Below are positions 9,578 to 20,313 of a DNA stretch of 33,683 bases, piece after piece. A program made the position numbers and the translations under genes. The notes beneath the pieces are model-generated. The model had not been told where the DNA came from. It ran no database searches and worked only from the letters and a program-made list of their open reading frames with translations. The stretch is taken from positions 1-33,683 of the forward strand of contig JANEIH010000010.1 in assembly GCA_024513425.1 (NCBI GenBank). The letters run 5' to 3'. Origin of the DNA: Sulfurimonas sp. (GTDB lineage: Bacteria; Campylobacterota; Campylobacteria; Campylobacterales; Sulfurimonadaceae). Positions within the stretch are counted from its first letter, which is position 1. Every line of letters starts with the position of its first letter.

Positions 9578-11827
9578 TTGATGATGGGTAATACAATTAA
9601 CTTTACAATAGATGGCAAACATGTAACAGCAAGCAAAGGTGAGACAATCCTTCAAGTTGCACGCAAGAACGGTCTCTATATTCCAACAATGTGTTATATT
9701 TCAAAGACTTCTCCATGTGCATCTTGTCGTATCTGTTCTGTAGAGGTTGAGGGTGTTGATGGATTTATTCTCTCATGCAATACGCCACCGACTGAAGGTA
9801 TCAATGTCGCAACAAACTCTTATGAGCTTGAGCGTGAGCGTCAAAACATTATGAAACTCTATGATGTAAATCACCCTTTAGAGTGTGGTGTATGTGACAA
9901 GTCAGGTGAGTGTGACCTACAAAATATGACATTGGAGTTTGGTCTGTCACAGCAGGAGTTCTCCGCAAAAGATCAACTTCGAATTGTAAAAGAGTGGGGA
10001 GTTATCAATTACGACCCAGCACTATGCATTATGTGTGAAAAGTGTGTGCATGTTTGTAATGAAGTAATCGGTGATGATGCAATTGAAGTAAAATTTGGTG
10101 GATATGGCTCAACTATCATTCCGAAAGATTCCGATACGCTTGATTGTACTTTTTGTGGTGAGTGTATCGCAGTTTGTCCGGTCGGCGCACTTGTAAGCAG
10201 TGATTTCAAATATAGTGCAAATGCATGGGAGCTATCGCGTATTCCATCGACATGTTCGCACTGCTCAGCCGGATGCCCACTGGAGTATGAGATACGCCAC
10301 TCCGGCATCAATGCCGATGATGCAATTTACAGAGTAAAAAATAACTTTGAATTTGCATCACTCTGCGGAGCCGGGCGTTTTGGATTTGATTTTGATGTAC
10401 AAGATAACAAAGATAAAAGAAGATTTACAGCAGCATTAAAAGTAGTTCAAAATGCAAGGGCCATCCGTTTTTCATCAATAATTACAAATGAAGAGGCACT
10501 GATTTTACAAAAAATGAAAGAGAAGCTTGGTTTGAAACTTTTTAATGAAGATGCAAGACTCTATGCTCACTTTATGAAAGCCTATGCATCTGTAAGTGGA
10601 AAACTTCACGCAACTGCAAACCTTGAAGCGATCAGAGAAGCTGATGCCATCGTTGTAATAGGGACAAGAGTCGCAACAGACAATCCTTGCGTTCGCTATG
10701 CTTTAACTACGGCAGCGCGTCATAATGGTGCAAAAATCGTCTATGCACACCCTATGGAAGATGTATTGATGAAAAATACTGTAACACAGTTTATGAAGTA
10801 TGAAGTAGGAACAGAAGAGGGTGTGATGGCTCTTCTTGCAAATGAACTTTTGAAAAATACAGATCTTGATGATGCAACAAAAGCCTTCTTTGACAATCTT
10901 GACCTAGGATATCTTGAAGCAGAAAGCAACATAGGCGATGATGAGCTCTTTTTTATGAGTAAGTTGTTTATGCGTGCTGAGAAAAAAGTACTTGTAGTTG
11001 GCGCTGATATGTTTGCTCACGCAAGGGTTCAAAACATTGCCAAGCTTGCAGCGATCATTGAAAAGCATACAGATTTCTCACTGCTTATTGTACCAAATGA
11101 GGTCAATACTATAGGTGTTTCACTTATCTGTGATTTAGATGTTGATGAAGATTTAAGAGGTGTTGTCGGGTATAATGCTCATGGAGAGTATATAATTGCA
11201 GCCGACGAAAATGCAGACTTCATTGTTCCGGCACTCAATCAACAAGAGGGAACTGTTGTTGGTATTGACAATCAGGTGTTGCCGTTAAATGCTGCACTTA
11301 GTTTTAATGGGTATGAGCTTAATGATATAGCATCTGCATTTTGTATTGAAGCTGAAAATACGATTGACTATACAAAAGAGCTACCGCAATCTGTAGGCTT
11401 TAAAGGAGTAGAGTTTGATTCACTAGAGAATTTCTTAGGGGAGTTTGGTGAAGATGAGCGTGGTTATCAGCTTGAGAGTGTAGAGTGTGTAATGGATGGT
11501 AAACTTGAAGAGGTAGCGGAACTCCCAGAGTATAATGGAACAGTTATCTATCAGGTAAATCCTGTATTGCAGTTCAATAGCTTTACAAACAAAACGAAGC
11601 AGTTAGAGCGTGATACAACTCTAAGAGGCTCCGCACAGTTTGCAGCAGTAGCGAAGATTAGTGATGGCGATGAGGTAGAGATTAGTTTAGGAGATACAAC
11701 ACAAAAAAGAGTCTTTAAACTAGATGATGAGTTAAAAGGAACAATTGCACTTAACCCTACATTTGATAGCGGTTACGATCATGGCAGTTATAGATTTCTT
11801 AAATCCAAAATAGTGAGAGTAGTGTAA
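9578..11827 (+). CDS. nuoG: NADH-quinone oxidoreductase subunit G, copy 1
   Basis: 2Fe-2S ferredoxin N-terminus (MCYISKTSPCASCRICSVEV), HPLECGVCDKSGECDLQ, CIMCEKCVHVC, CTFCGECIAVCPVGAL, CSHCSAGC. Starts at 9578, 9581 or 9584 are all possible. Confidence 0.92.
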   Translation: MMMGNTINFTIDGKHVTASKGETILQVARKNGLYIPTMCYISKTSPCASCRICSVEVEGVDGFILSCNTPPTEGINVATNSYELERERQNIMKLYDVNHPLECGVCDKSGECDLQNMTLEFGLSQQEFSAKDQLRIVKEWGVINYDPALCIMCEKCVHVCNEVIGDDAIEVKFGGYGSTIIPKDSDTLDCTFCGECIAVCPVGALVSSDFKYSANAWELSRIPSTCSHCSAGCPLEYEIRHSGINADDAIYRVKNNFEFASLCGAGRFGFDFDVQDNKDKRRFTAALKVVQNARAIRFSSIITNEEALILQKMKEKLGLKLFNEDARLYAHFMKAYASVSGKLHATANLEAIREADAIVVIGTRVATDNPCVRYALTTAARHNGAKIVYAHPMEDVLMKNTVTQFMKYEVGTEEGVMALLANELLKNTDLDDATKAFFDNLDLGYLEAESNIGDDELFFMSKLFMRAEKKVLVVGADMFAHARVQNIAKLAAIIEKHTDFSLLIVPNEVNTIGVSLICDLDVDEDLRGVVGYNAHGEYIIAADENADFIVPALNQQEGTVVGIDNQVLPLNAALSFNGYELNDIASAFCIEAENTIDYTKELPQSVGFKGVEFDSLENFLGEFGEDERGYQLESVECVMDGKLEEVAELPEYNGTVIYQVNPVLQFNSFTNKTKQLERDTTLRGSAQFAAVAKISDGDEVEISLGDTTQKRVFKLDDELKGTIALNPTFDSGYDHGSYRFLKSKIVRVV

Positions 11828-14313
11828 TGAGTAAAATAGTCATAAACATTGATGGGAAAGAGATTGAGACACAAGAGGGCGAGTATCTTTTAAATGCTGC
11901 CCGTGCGAACGATATCTTCATTCCCGCAATATGTTATTTAACGCGTTGTAGTCCAACTCTTGCATGTCGTATATGTCTTGTCGAAGCAGATGGTAAACAG
12001 GTTTACGCCTGCAATGCCAAAGCAAAAGATGGAATGAGCATTACTACAAGCACAGAGAGTATTGAAAAAGAGCGTCGCGCTATTATGGAAGTTTACGATG
12101 TAAACCATCCACTACAGTGTGGTGTTTGTGACCAATCAGGAGAGTGTGAGCTTCAAAACTATACGCTTGAAATTGGAGTAGATTCACAAAGTTATGCGAT
12201 CAAAGATGTAGATAGAAGTAGTCATGACTGGGGACATCTTCACTACGATCCAGGTCTCTGTATCGTTTGTGAGCGTTGTGTAACTGCATGCAAAGATATG
12301 ATCGGTGATAATTCACTCAAGACTACTCCTCGTGGTGCTGATGCAATTGATGCCGAGTTTAAAGAGAGTATGCCAAAAGATGCCTATGCGATGTGGAATA
12401 AACTCAACAAATCAGTAATCGGTCTTACCAATGGAACAGATGTTCTTGACTGTACATCATGTGGTGAATGTGCTGCAGTTTGTCCAGTTGGCGCACTTGT
12501 AGATACGCATTTTCTATATAAATCAAATGCATGGGAGTTGAAGCAGATCCCAGCAACATGTGGACACTGTTCTGCAGGTTGTCAGATCTCTTATGATGTA
12601 AAACATACAAGTATTGAAAATCCCAAAGAGAAGATTTACCGTGTAATGAATGAGTGGAACTATGTTTCACTTTGTGGTGCGGGACGCTATGGATTTGATT
12701 ATCAAAATGCAGATGTTGTAAAAGATGAAGCAGCATTCAACACGGCACTTGAGGCATTTAAAAAAGCTACCGCGATCGCATTTACTTCTACTATTACAAA
12801 TGAGGAAGCACTTCTACTGCAGAAGATGAAGAAGAAGTTTGGATACAAACTTATCAACCCCGAAGCAAAAGCATTTCAGACTTTTATGAAAGATTACTCT
12901 GAGATTAGCGGTAGAAAACTTTATAGCTCTGACTTAGAGCGTGTGCATACGACTAACTTTATCGTATCAATCGGTTCAGCATTAAAAACTGATAATCCAA
13001 ATGCTCGTTATGCTCTTAATAACTCTCTTACGGTAAGCAAGGGCGCGGGAATCTACTTTCATCCGGTAGCCGATCCAATTATCGAAGGTCTCGGCAAAGG
13101 AGTTATGACCGTAACACATGCTCCACTGCAAGAAGAGATAGCACTCTATCTGTTGCTTGATCTCTTTGGTGATAAAGAACAGATGCCATCTGAAATCAGT
13201 GAATATTTAGCATCATTTCACTCTGAAAAAACAGTTACAGTAACTGAAGTAGTTAAAGAAAAAGTTGTTGAAGTCGTTAAAGAAGTAAAAGTGAATGAGG
13301 AGACGGGTGAAGAGGAGGAGATTGAAGTAGAAAAATCTAAAATGGTCTCTAAAAAAGTTGAAAAAGAGGTTGTTGTTGATGATAACAAACTTTTAGAGCT
13401 TTTAGGTGCAGATGATAAATTTATGGAGACTTTAGAGAAAAACCTTAAGAAAAAAGAGACTTTTGCTCTTATGGTCGGATCGGATCTTTATAGACATCCA
13501 AAATCAAAAAATCTTGCACGCTTAGTTGCCCTTGTTGAAAAATATACAAAATTTGAACTTGTAATAATCCCATCTCTTACAAATACACTTGGTGTAAGCC
13601 TGATTTGTGATCTTGATGATGAGAGAGACTCTTATACTATTGGTTATAATACAGACGGAGACTTTGTCCTCTCAGCTCTTGGTGATGGTGATTTGGATAT
13701 GCCGGCAATGAATCAGCAAGAGGGAACATTAACATCTGTTAATAAGCGTGTAAACCCTACAAATGCCGCAATCGGTTATAATGGTTATGAGTTTAATGAT
13801 ATTGCAAATGCACTTGGTTTGAAAGCTGATAATATTATTGACTATACAGCAGAACTTCCAACGATTGTCGGATTTAAGCGTGAGGAGTTTGATAACTTGC
13901 CAAATCATTATGAGAATGATGGCACCGAGATGCGTGGCTATGTGTTAGAAAATGTAGCAGTTGCGCCTTCTGGTGACGAAAGTGTAGATAAATTCAGCGA
14001 TGACAAGCTTGAAGGTAGTATAATCTACTTGGCTAATCCTGTGAGACAGTTTACCCCGTTTACACATAAAACGACTGAGCTTGATGAGGTAAGCGGTATC
14101 TATATGAGTGAAGAATTCTTGTCAAATTCTGATTTTAATGAGGGTGATACTGTAAAAATTGCAACTGATAATGGCGAATTAATCGCAAATGTAGTCAGTG
14201 ATAACAAAATAAAAGGTTCAACTGTAGTACTTCCTACTTTTGATAAAAATCTAAACTCAGAGGCTCTCTTTAGCGGATATCGCTTTAGTACAGCTTCGAT
14301 AGAAAAGGTGTAA
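11827..14313 (+). CDS. nuoG: NADH-quinone oxidoreductase subunit G, copy 2 (with charged insertion)
   Basis: Same cluster motif order as copy 1 (CYLTRCSPTLACRICLVE, HPLQCGVCDQSGECELQ, CIVCERCVTAC, CTSCGECAAVCPVGAL, CGHCSAGC); 828 aa; ATG overlaps preceding stop. Confidence 0.92.
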   Translation: MSKIVINIDGKEIETQEGEYLLNAARANDIFIPAICYLTRCSPTLACRICLVEADGKQVYACNAKAKDGMSITTSTESIEKERRAIMEVYDVNHPLQCGVCDQSGECELQNYTLEIGVDSQSYAIKDVDRSSHDWGHLHYDPGLCIVCERCVTACKDMIGDNSLKTTPRGADAIDAEFKESMPKDAYAMWNKLNKSVIGLTNGTDVLDCTSCGECAAVCPVGALVDTHFLYKSNAWELKQIPATCGHCSAGCQISYDVKHTSIENPKEKIYRVMNEWNYVSLCGAGRYGFDYQNADVVKDEAAFNTALEAFKKATAIAFTSTITNEEALLLQKMKKKFGYKLINPEAKAFQTFMKDYSEISGRKLYSSDLERVHTTNFIVSIGSALKTDNPNARYALNNSLTVSKGAGIYFHPVADPIIEGLGKGVMTVTHAPLQEEIALYLLLDLFGDKEQMPSEISEYLASFHSEKTVTVTEVVKEKVVEVVKEVKVNEETGEEEEIEVEKSKMVSKKVEKEVVVDDNKLLELLGADDKFMETLEKNLKKKETFALMVGSDLYRHPKSKNLARLVALVEKYTKFELVIIPSLTNTLGVSLICDLDDERDSYTIGYNTDGDFVLSALGDGDLDMPAMNQQEGTLTSVNKRVNPTNAAIGYNGYEFNDIANALGLKADNIIDYTAELPTIVGFKREEFDNLPNHYENDGTEMRGYVLENVAVAPSGDESVDKFSDDKLEGSIIYLANPVRQFTPFTHKTTELDEVSGIYMSEEFLSNSDFNEGDTVKIATDNGELIANVVSDNKIKGSTVVLPTFDKNLNSEALFSGYRFSTASIEKV

Positions 14314-14316
14314 TAT

Positions 14317-15306
14317 ATGGACAGTGCATATTTAATTGAAACGATAATCAAAGTCGTTGTAATTCTACTTATATTTTCAGCTTTAGCTGGTATTGGTACA
14401 TATTTTGAGCGTAAGATTCTTGCATTTATGCAACGCCGTTTAGGACCAATGAATGTTGGGCCGTACGGACTTTTACAAGTTGCAGCAGATGGTATCAAAC
14501 TCTTTACAAAAGAGGATATTATTCCTACGAATGTAGTTACTCCTATCTTTAAGATTGCACCTGTAATTACTGCGGCTACAGCGTTTATGGCTGCAGCTGC
14601 AATTCCTTTCTTGCCACCATTTGAGGTTTTTGGATATGAAGTACATCCAATCGTAGCTGATGTGAACATTGGTATTTTATATGTTTTAGGTATGATGGCG
14701 GTAGGGTTTTACGGTCCGCTTCTTGGCGGTATGGCATCAGCAAACAAATTCTCTTTACTTTCAGCCGCGCGTACTGCTGCAGTGTTTATCTCATATGAGG
14801 TTGTAACAGGACTCTCCCTGCTTGCTCCTATTATGATGGTAGGTTCATTATCACTTATTGATTTCAATGAGTATCAAGCCGGTGGTATCGGCGATTGGAT
14901 TGTATGGTCACAACCTGTAGCATTTATTCTTTTTTGGATCTCTGCTTTTGCTGAAACCGGTCGTACACCATTTCACCTGATTGCAAATGACCACGAGATT
15001 ATCGATGGTTTTGGCACTGAGTATTCTGGTATGAGATGGGGTCTTTTCTTCATTGGAGAGTATGCAAATATGTTCTTTATCTCATTTGTAATTCCTTTAA
15101 TCTTCTTAGGAGGTTATGGTGATGGTTCATTGTTTGGGGCGCTTGGTCTTCTTGGAAAAATGTCGTTTTTCTTCTTTTTCTTTTTATGGACAAGAGCTGC
15201 GTGGCCAGATGTAAGACCTGACCAGTTAATGTGGTTATGTTGGAAAATACTTATGCCAATAGCGGTGATTAATGTTGTAATCACTGGCTTTGTGATGATG
15301 TTTTAA
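14317..15306 (+). CDS. nuoH: NADH-quinone oxidoreductase subunit H
   Basis: YFERKILAFMQRRLGPMNVGPYGLLQ, FAETGRTPFHL, RAAWPDVRPDQLMWLCWKILMP. Confidence 0.97.
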   Translation: MDSAYLIETIIKVVVILLIFSALAGIGTYFERKILAFMQRRLGPMNVGPYGLLQVAADGIKLFTKEDIIPTNVVTPIFKIAPVITAATAFMAAAAIPFLPPFEVFGYEVHPIVADVNIGILYVLGMMAVGFYGPLLGGMASANKFSLLSAARTAAVFISYEVVTGLSLLAPIMMVGSLSLIDFNEYQAGGIGDWIVWSQPVAFILFWISAFAETGRTPFHLIANDHEIIDGFGTEYSGMRWGLFFIGEYANMFFISFVIPLIFLGGYGDGSLFGALGLLGKMSFFFFFFLWTRAAWPDVRPDQLMWLCWKILMPIAVINVVITGFVMMF

Positions 15307-15316
15307 GGGGATATGA

Positions 15317-15934
15317 ATGAGTTTAGAAGCATTTAACAATAGAAATGTAGCAGAAGGTGATTACTTTCTTGTTGCCATAGAGGAGTATCCGACAACAGGT
15401 TGGGATAAGTTTAAGCGTGTAGTAAAGAGAACTTTCAAGGGAGAGCTTTTTGTAGGTCTTTGGGTAGTGTTGCGTGAGATGATTCGTTTTGATATCCATA
15501 CTGTTCAATATCCTCAAGAGAAGATGCCAATTGGCCCAAGGTACCGTGCTGTGCATCAGATGAAAAGACTTTGGGAGTCTAATACTGAGCGATGTATCGG
15601 TTGCGGACTCTGTGAGAAGATCTGTATCTCTGATTGTATTAGAATGGATACTAAAATTGATGAAAACTCTCGCAAAGAGGTAACAGAGTACACAATCAAT
15701 CTTGGTCGCTGTATCTTCTGTGGTTATTGTGCAGAGGTTTGTCCCGAACTTGCAATTACTCACAGTGGAGAGTATGAGAATGCAAGTGAGCAGAGAGAGC
15801 ACTTCATTATCTATGAAGATATGTTAACACCGATTGATAAAATGAAAGCTGGAAAACAGCTTGAATTTGAAGGTTTTGGTGCCATCACACCACATGAAGA
15901 CGAGCGTGTTAAGAAGACACCTCTAGCATATTAA
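15317..15934 (+). CDS. nuoI: NADH-quinone oxidoreductase subunit I
   Basis: Two 4Fe-4S motifs: CIGCGLCEKICISDC and CIFCGYCAEVCPELAI. Confidence 0.96.
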   Translation: MSLEAFNNRNVAEGDYFLVAIEEYPTTGWDKFKRVVKRTFKGELFVGLWVVLREMIRFDIHTVQYPQEKMPIGPRYRAVHQMKRLWESNTERCIGCGLCEKICISDCIRMDTKIDENSRKEVTEYTINLGRCIFCGYCAEVCPELAITHSGEYENASEQREHFIIYEDMLTPIDKMKAGKQLEFEGFGAITPHEDERVKKTPLAY

Positions 15935-15946
15935 GGAGTATGAATT

Positions 15947-16513
15947 ATGTTTGAAGCAGTAGCGTTTTACTTGTTTGCATTTTTAACGATTGCGATGTTT
16001 TTTATAACAGTGACTACATCGCAAGCGTTATATGCATTAACCGCATTGGCAGCGGGAATGATTTTTATATCGGCATTTTTCTTTATCCTTGGTGCTGATT
16101 TTTTAGGTGTGATACAGATTATCGTCTATACAGGTGCCGTAATGGCTCTTTATGCCTTTGGTATGATGTTTTTTGATACGACACGCAAGGTTAAAGAGAA
16201 GAGGGGAAACAGATATATTATCGTTGGACTTTCAACTCTTACGGCAGTTTTGATTGTTGTGATTTTCGCAGCTCCTATGGTAAGCAAAAATATTGTAGCA
16301 CTTTATCCTGTGATTGAAGATGCCGGAAATATACAGCTTGTAGGCGTGATTCTTTTTACAAAATACCTTATTCCATTTGAGGTTGCGGCAATTATGCTAC
16401 TTGTGGCAATGGTTGCAGGAATTGTACTAGCCGGCAAGAAGATGGATATCTCTCTCACACTTATGAGTTCTGAAGAGATTAAAAAAGAAGAAAATAAAAA
16501 GGTGCTTTCATGA
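15947..16513 (+). CDS. nuoJ: NADH-quinone oxidoreductase subunit J
   Basis: Multi-TM, FLGVIQIIVYTGAVMALYAFGMMFF. Confidence 0.95.
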   Translation: MFEAVAFYLFAFLTIAMFFITVTTSQALYALTALAAGMIFISAFFFILGADFLGVIQIIVYTGAVMALYAFGMMFFDTTRKVKEKRGNRYIIVGLSTLTAVLIVVIFAAPMVSKNIVALYPVIEDAGNIQLVGVILFTKYLIPFEVAAIMLLVAMVAGIVLAGKKMDISLTLMSSEEIKKEENKKVLS

Positions 16514-16818
16514 TGGAAATAGGTTTAAATCATTATCTTGTTCTATCCACGATTCTCTTTGCAATAGGTCTCGCAGGTGTAATAAAGAGAAAAAACTTGC
16601 TTTTATTGTTTTTCGCAACCGAGATTTTACTAAACTCTGTAAATATCGCCTTTGCCGCTATTTCACACTATTATGGTGACTTAACCGGTCAAATGTTTGC
16701 ATTTTTCATAATTGCAATCGCTGCCTCAGAAGTTGCTGTAGGGCTTGGTCTATTAATTGTATGGTATAAGCGTCATGGAAATATCGACCTAGAAACCATG
16801 AAAAGTATGAGAGGATAA
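16510..16818 (+). CDS. nuoK: NADH-quinone oxidoreductase subunit K
   Basis: LLLFFATEILLNSVNIAFAAIS, AIAASEVAVGLGLLIVWYK; overlaps nuoJ. Confidence 0.96.
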   Translation: MMEIGLNHYLVLSTILFAIGLAGVIKRKNLLLLFFATEILLNSVNIAFAAISHYYGDLTGQMFAFFIIAIAASEVAVGLGLLIVWYKRHGNIDLETMKSMRG

Positions 16819-16821
16819 GCC

Positions 16822-18750
16822 ATGGAAACATTATTATATATAGCACTTTTTGCACCACTTGTTAGTTCAATGTTTTCTGCGTTATTTACAACAACGCCAA
16901 AGAAAACATTTGTTGGTGTAATTGCTTCACTATTAATCTTTACTTCTTTTGTAAGCACTAGTTTGCTCTTGGCATCGATTGTGATTAATGGCAATGAATC
17001 TGTTCATGTTGAGATGATGACATGGATGGCGACCGGGAATTTATATATTCCTTTTGGGTTTATTGTTGATAAAGTATCAGTTACTATGATGATGGTCGTA
17101 ACACTTGTTTCTACCATTGTTCATATCTACTCTATCGGCTACATGGATCACGATAAGAGCTTTAATAGATTCTTTGCATGGTTGTCGGCATTTGTTTTTT
17201 CAATGATGGTTCTTGTTATGAGTGATAACTATGCCGGTCTTTTTATCGGCTGGGAAGGTGTTGGTCTTTGCTCTTGGGGGCTTATTGGATTCTGGTTTCA
17301 CAAAGAGAGCGCTACATGGGCAGCAAATGAGGCATTTATCATGAATCGTATCGCTGACCTTGGAATGTTGATCGGTATCTTTTTGGTATATTGGAATACA
17401 GGTACGCTTCAGTATGAAGGTGCATTTGAAGTATTTAAAACATTGGATCCTGCTACATTAACTTGGATCGGTATCTTCTTGTTTATCGGTGCGATGGGTA
17501 AATCGGCACAGTTTCCACTCCACACATGGCTTGCAGATGCAATGGAGGGCCCTACCCCAGTATCGGCCCTTATTCACGCAGCAACAATGGTAACAGCAGG
17601 TGTATATCTTGTTATTCGTTCAAATGAGCTTTATAGCTTGATCCCTAATGTTGGTCTATTTATCGCTTCGCTTGGTGCATTTGTTGCACTCTTTGCGGCA
17701 TCTATGGCACTTGTTAATCGTGATATGAAACGCATCATCGCATACTCTACGCTTTCACAGTTAGGATATATGTTCGCAGCAGCCGGTCTTGGTGCATACT
17801 GGGTGGCACTTTTCCACCTTGTGGCTCACGCATTCTTTAAAGCACTTTTATTTCTTGGTGCCGGTAATGTAATGCACGCTATGCATGATGAGCTTGATCC
17901 ATTTAAAATGGGTGGACTAAAGAAAGTGATGAAGTGGACTTGGATTATGATGACTATTGCCTCTTTGGCATTAGCAGGAATCTTTCCATTTGCAGGTTTT
18001 TTCTCAAAAGATACAATTTTAGAAGCAGCATTTGCAGAACATCATTTTGTAATTTATGGAGTACTTCTTTTTACCGCAGGTTTGACGGCATTTTATTCAT
18101 TTAGACTTGTAGCGCTCATCTTCCATGGTGAAGAGCGTTATAAAATCTTTGGCATTTCTCCACATGAAGCATATAGATTTATGCTTGTTGCGATGAGCCC
18201 GCTTTTAATTCTTGCAATGATTGCAGGTGTGCTTCAAGAGCCGTTCTTTCATATGATTGAAGAGATTTTGTCAGCACATGAGTACCATATCCATTCACAT
18301 ACTACACTTTGGATTATGTTAGTTGGAACACAAGTTTTCGTTGCTTTAGCGATTCTTTATGCATATAAAAAATATGCAAATGCATTTATTAAGGTACCAG
18401 ACGGTACAAGTGCAATTGAAAACTCATTTGTATATAAATTTTTATATAATCAGTACTATATTCCTTATTTCTATGAAGAGTATCTTGTAAAACCATATAG
18501 AGAGCTCTCTGATATATTCTGGAATAAAGTCGATATGAAAATTCTTGATGCAAGTGTTGATGGAATCGCAGGCATCATCTATGGTACCGGTGAAAAAACA
18601 AGAGCAATGCAGAGCGGTAACCTCTCTGTGATGTTAAGATGGATGGTAGTTGGTTTTGTGGTACTACTTTCATTAGCTGTAGTTTTTGGACTTACGGCAA
18701 GATATTCTGAAAATATCACGGTGATATTTTCAGGTTTAGGAGCTATGTAA
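16822..18750 (+). CDS. nuoL: NADH-quinone oxidoreductase subunit L
   Basis: FIGWEGVGLCSWGLIGFW, KSAQFPLHTWLADAMEGPTPVSALIHAATMVTAGVYL. Confidence 0.97.
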   Translation: METLLYIALFAPLVSSMFSALFTTTPKKTFVGVIASLLIFTSFVSTSLLLASIVINGNESVHVEMMTWMATGNLYIPFGFIVDKVSVTMMMVVTLVSTIVHIYSIGYMDHDKSFNRFFAWLSAFVFSMMVLVMSDNYAGLFIGWEGVGLCSWGLIGFWFHKESATWAANEAFIMNRIADLGMLIGIFLVYWNTGTLQYEGAFEVFKTLDPATLTWIGIFLFIGAMGKSAQFPLHTWLADAMEGPTPVSALIHAATMVTAGVYLVIRSNELYSLIPNVGLFIASLGAFVALFAASMALVNRDMKRIIAYSTLSQLGYMFAAAGLGAYWVALFHLVAHAFFKALLFLGAGNVMHAMHDELDPFKMGGLKKVMKWTWIMMTIASLALAGIFPFAGFFSKDTILEAAFAEHHFVIYGVLLFTAGLTAFYSFRLVALIFHGEERYKIFGISPHEAYRFMLVAMSPLLILAMIAGVLQEPFFHMIEEILSAHEYHIHSHTTLWIMLVGTQVFVALAILYAYKKYANAFIKVPDGTSAIENSFVYKFLYNQYYIPYFYEEYLVKPYRELSDIFWNKVDMKILDASVDGIAGIIYGTGEKTRAMQSGNLSVMLRWMVVGFVVLLSLAVVFGLTARYSENITVIFSGLGAM

Positions 18751-20313
18751 ATGTTAGATCATATTTTATCGATTTTAATTTTCTTTCCAGCAATAGCAGC
18801 TGTGTTTGGTTTTATGATTCAAAAAGATAGTATTCGTGCCTACGGTATTAGTGTGGCAACTATTGAGTTTGGATTGTCACTGTGGTTATGGTTTACATTT
18901 GATGGAAATGTTTCCGGAATGCAGTTTATGGAGAATCTTCCGTTAGTACCGTCTTTTGGTGTTAACTACATCTTGGGGGTAGATGGAATCTCTCTGTTTA
19001 TTATTGTACTTGCAGCATTCTTTACGATGATAGGTATAGCATCACTTACTGAGACCCCTAATGAAAAGAATATGATTATCACAATTTTGTTCTTACAGAT
19101 GACGATGGCAGGTGTATTTGCCGCATTAGATGCGATTGTGTTTTATGTGTTTTGGGAGCTCTCCCTTGTTCCAATGCTTTATATTATTGGTGCATGGGGT
19201 GGACCACTTCGTATATATGCGTCGATTAAGTTCTTCCTCTATACATTTGCAGGTTCACTTGTAATGCTTGTCGGTATGCTTTTTATGGCATACTTTTTCT
19301 ATCAAGCAACAGGCACATGGTCTTTTGCACTGCTTGATTGGTACAGACTGATTTTACCAGAAACATTGCAATTGTGGCTATTTGCAGCTTTTTTTATCGG
19401 TTTTGCTATCAAGGTTCCAATGTTTCCGTTCCATACATGGTTGCCATATGCGCATGGTCAAGCACCGACTATAGGTTCTGTGATACTTGCGGCGATTCTA
19501 CTTAAAATGGGTACATATGCATTTATCCGTTTTTCATTGCCACTATTTCCGGATGCTTCCGCAGCATTTATGGTTCCAATCGCTGTAATTACGATCATTA
19601 TGATTATCTATACTGCGATGATTGCGTACGCACAAAAAGATGTGAAGCAGGTTGTTGCTTATTCGTCAATCTCACATATGGGTGTTATCATTCTCGGTAC
19701 ATTCGCACTTAATGTTGAAGGCATTACAGGTTCAATCTTTTTAATGATTGCTCACGGTGTTGTATCTGGGGCTCTGTTTTTACTTGTAGGTGTTATCTAT
19801 GATAGACGCCATACAAAACTTATGAGTGAATTTGGTGGGCTTGCACATATTATGCCGAGATATGCAACTATCTTTGGTATCATGTTAATGGCTTCAGTCG
19901 GCATGCCGCTTACAATTAACTTTGTTGGTGAGTTCTTATCACTTTTAGGGTTCTATCAACAATCTCACATCTTAACACTATTGGCTGGAACCGCGATTAT
20001 TGTTGGTGCTATTTATATGTTGTCGGCATACAAAAAAATGTTTTTTGGCGATGTTACAAAAGAGGAGAATAAAAATCTTCCTGATATAAACAAAAGAGAG
20101 TTAGTAGCACTCATTCCTCTTTCTGTAATTGCGATCTGGCTAGGTATCTATCCTAAACCGATTCTGGAGCCTATTAACAACTCCGTTGAGGCAGTTGTGC
20201 GGTTAATGCATAATAAAGCACAGAGTGAGTTGGCAAAAGAGAGAATCCCCAATCTGGTAAAAGAGAGAGCTTCAGTTATCAAAAAAACTGTTATTGAAGA
20301 GGAGGTGCACTAA
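18751..20313 (+). CDS. nuoM: NADH-quinone oxidoreductase subunit M
   Basis: LGVDGISLFII, FWELSLVPMLYIIGAWGG, KVPMFPFHTWLPYAHGQAPTIGSVILAAILLKMGTY. Confidence 0.97.
   Translation: MLDHILSILIFFPAIAAVFGFMIQKDSIRAYGISVATIEFGLSLWLWFTFDGNVSGMQFMENLPLVPSFGVNYILGVDGISLFIIVLAAFFTMIGIASLTETPNEKNMIITILFLQMTMAGVFAALDAIVFYVFWELSLVPMLYIIGAWGGPLRIYASIKFFLYTFAGSLVMLVGMLFMAYFFYQATGTWSFALLDWYRLILPETLQLWLFAAFFIGFAIKVPMFPFHTWLPYAHGQAPTIGSVILAAILLKMGTYAFIRFSLPLFPDASAAFMVPIAVITIIMIIYTAMIAYAQKDVKQVVAYSSISHMGVIILGTFALNVEGITGSIFLMIAHGVVSGALFLLVGVIYDRRHTKLMSEFGGLAHIMPRYATIFGIMLMASVGMPLTINFVGEFLSLLGFYQQSHILTLLAGTAIIVGAIYMLSAYKKMFFGDVTKEENKNLPDINKRELVALIPLSVIAIWLGIYPKPILEPINNSVEAVVRLMHNKAQSELAKERIPNLVKERASVIKKTVIEEEVH

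Noticed and set aside
14100-14669. 189-aa minus-strand ORF across nuoG copy 2 / nuoH
   Set aside because: Entirely antisense to two well-supported genes; no recognisable domain.
15323-15802. 159-aa minus-strand ORF opposite nuoI
   Set aside because: Overlaps the conserved Cys motifs of nuoI in antisense; shadow ORF.
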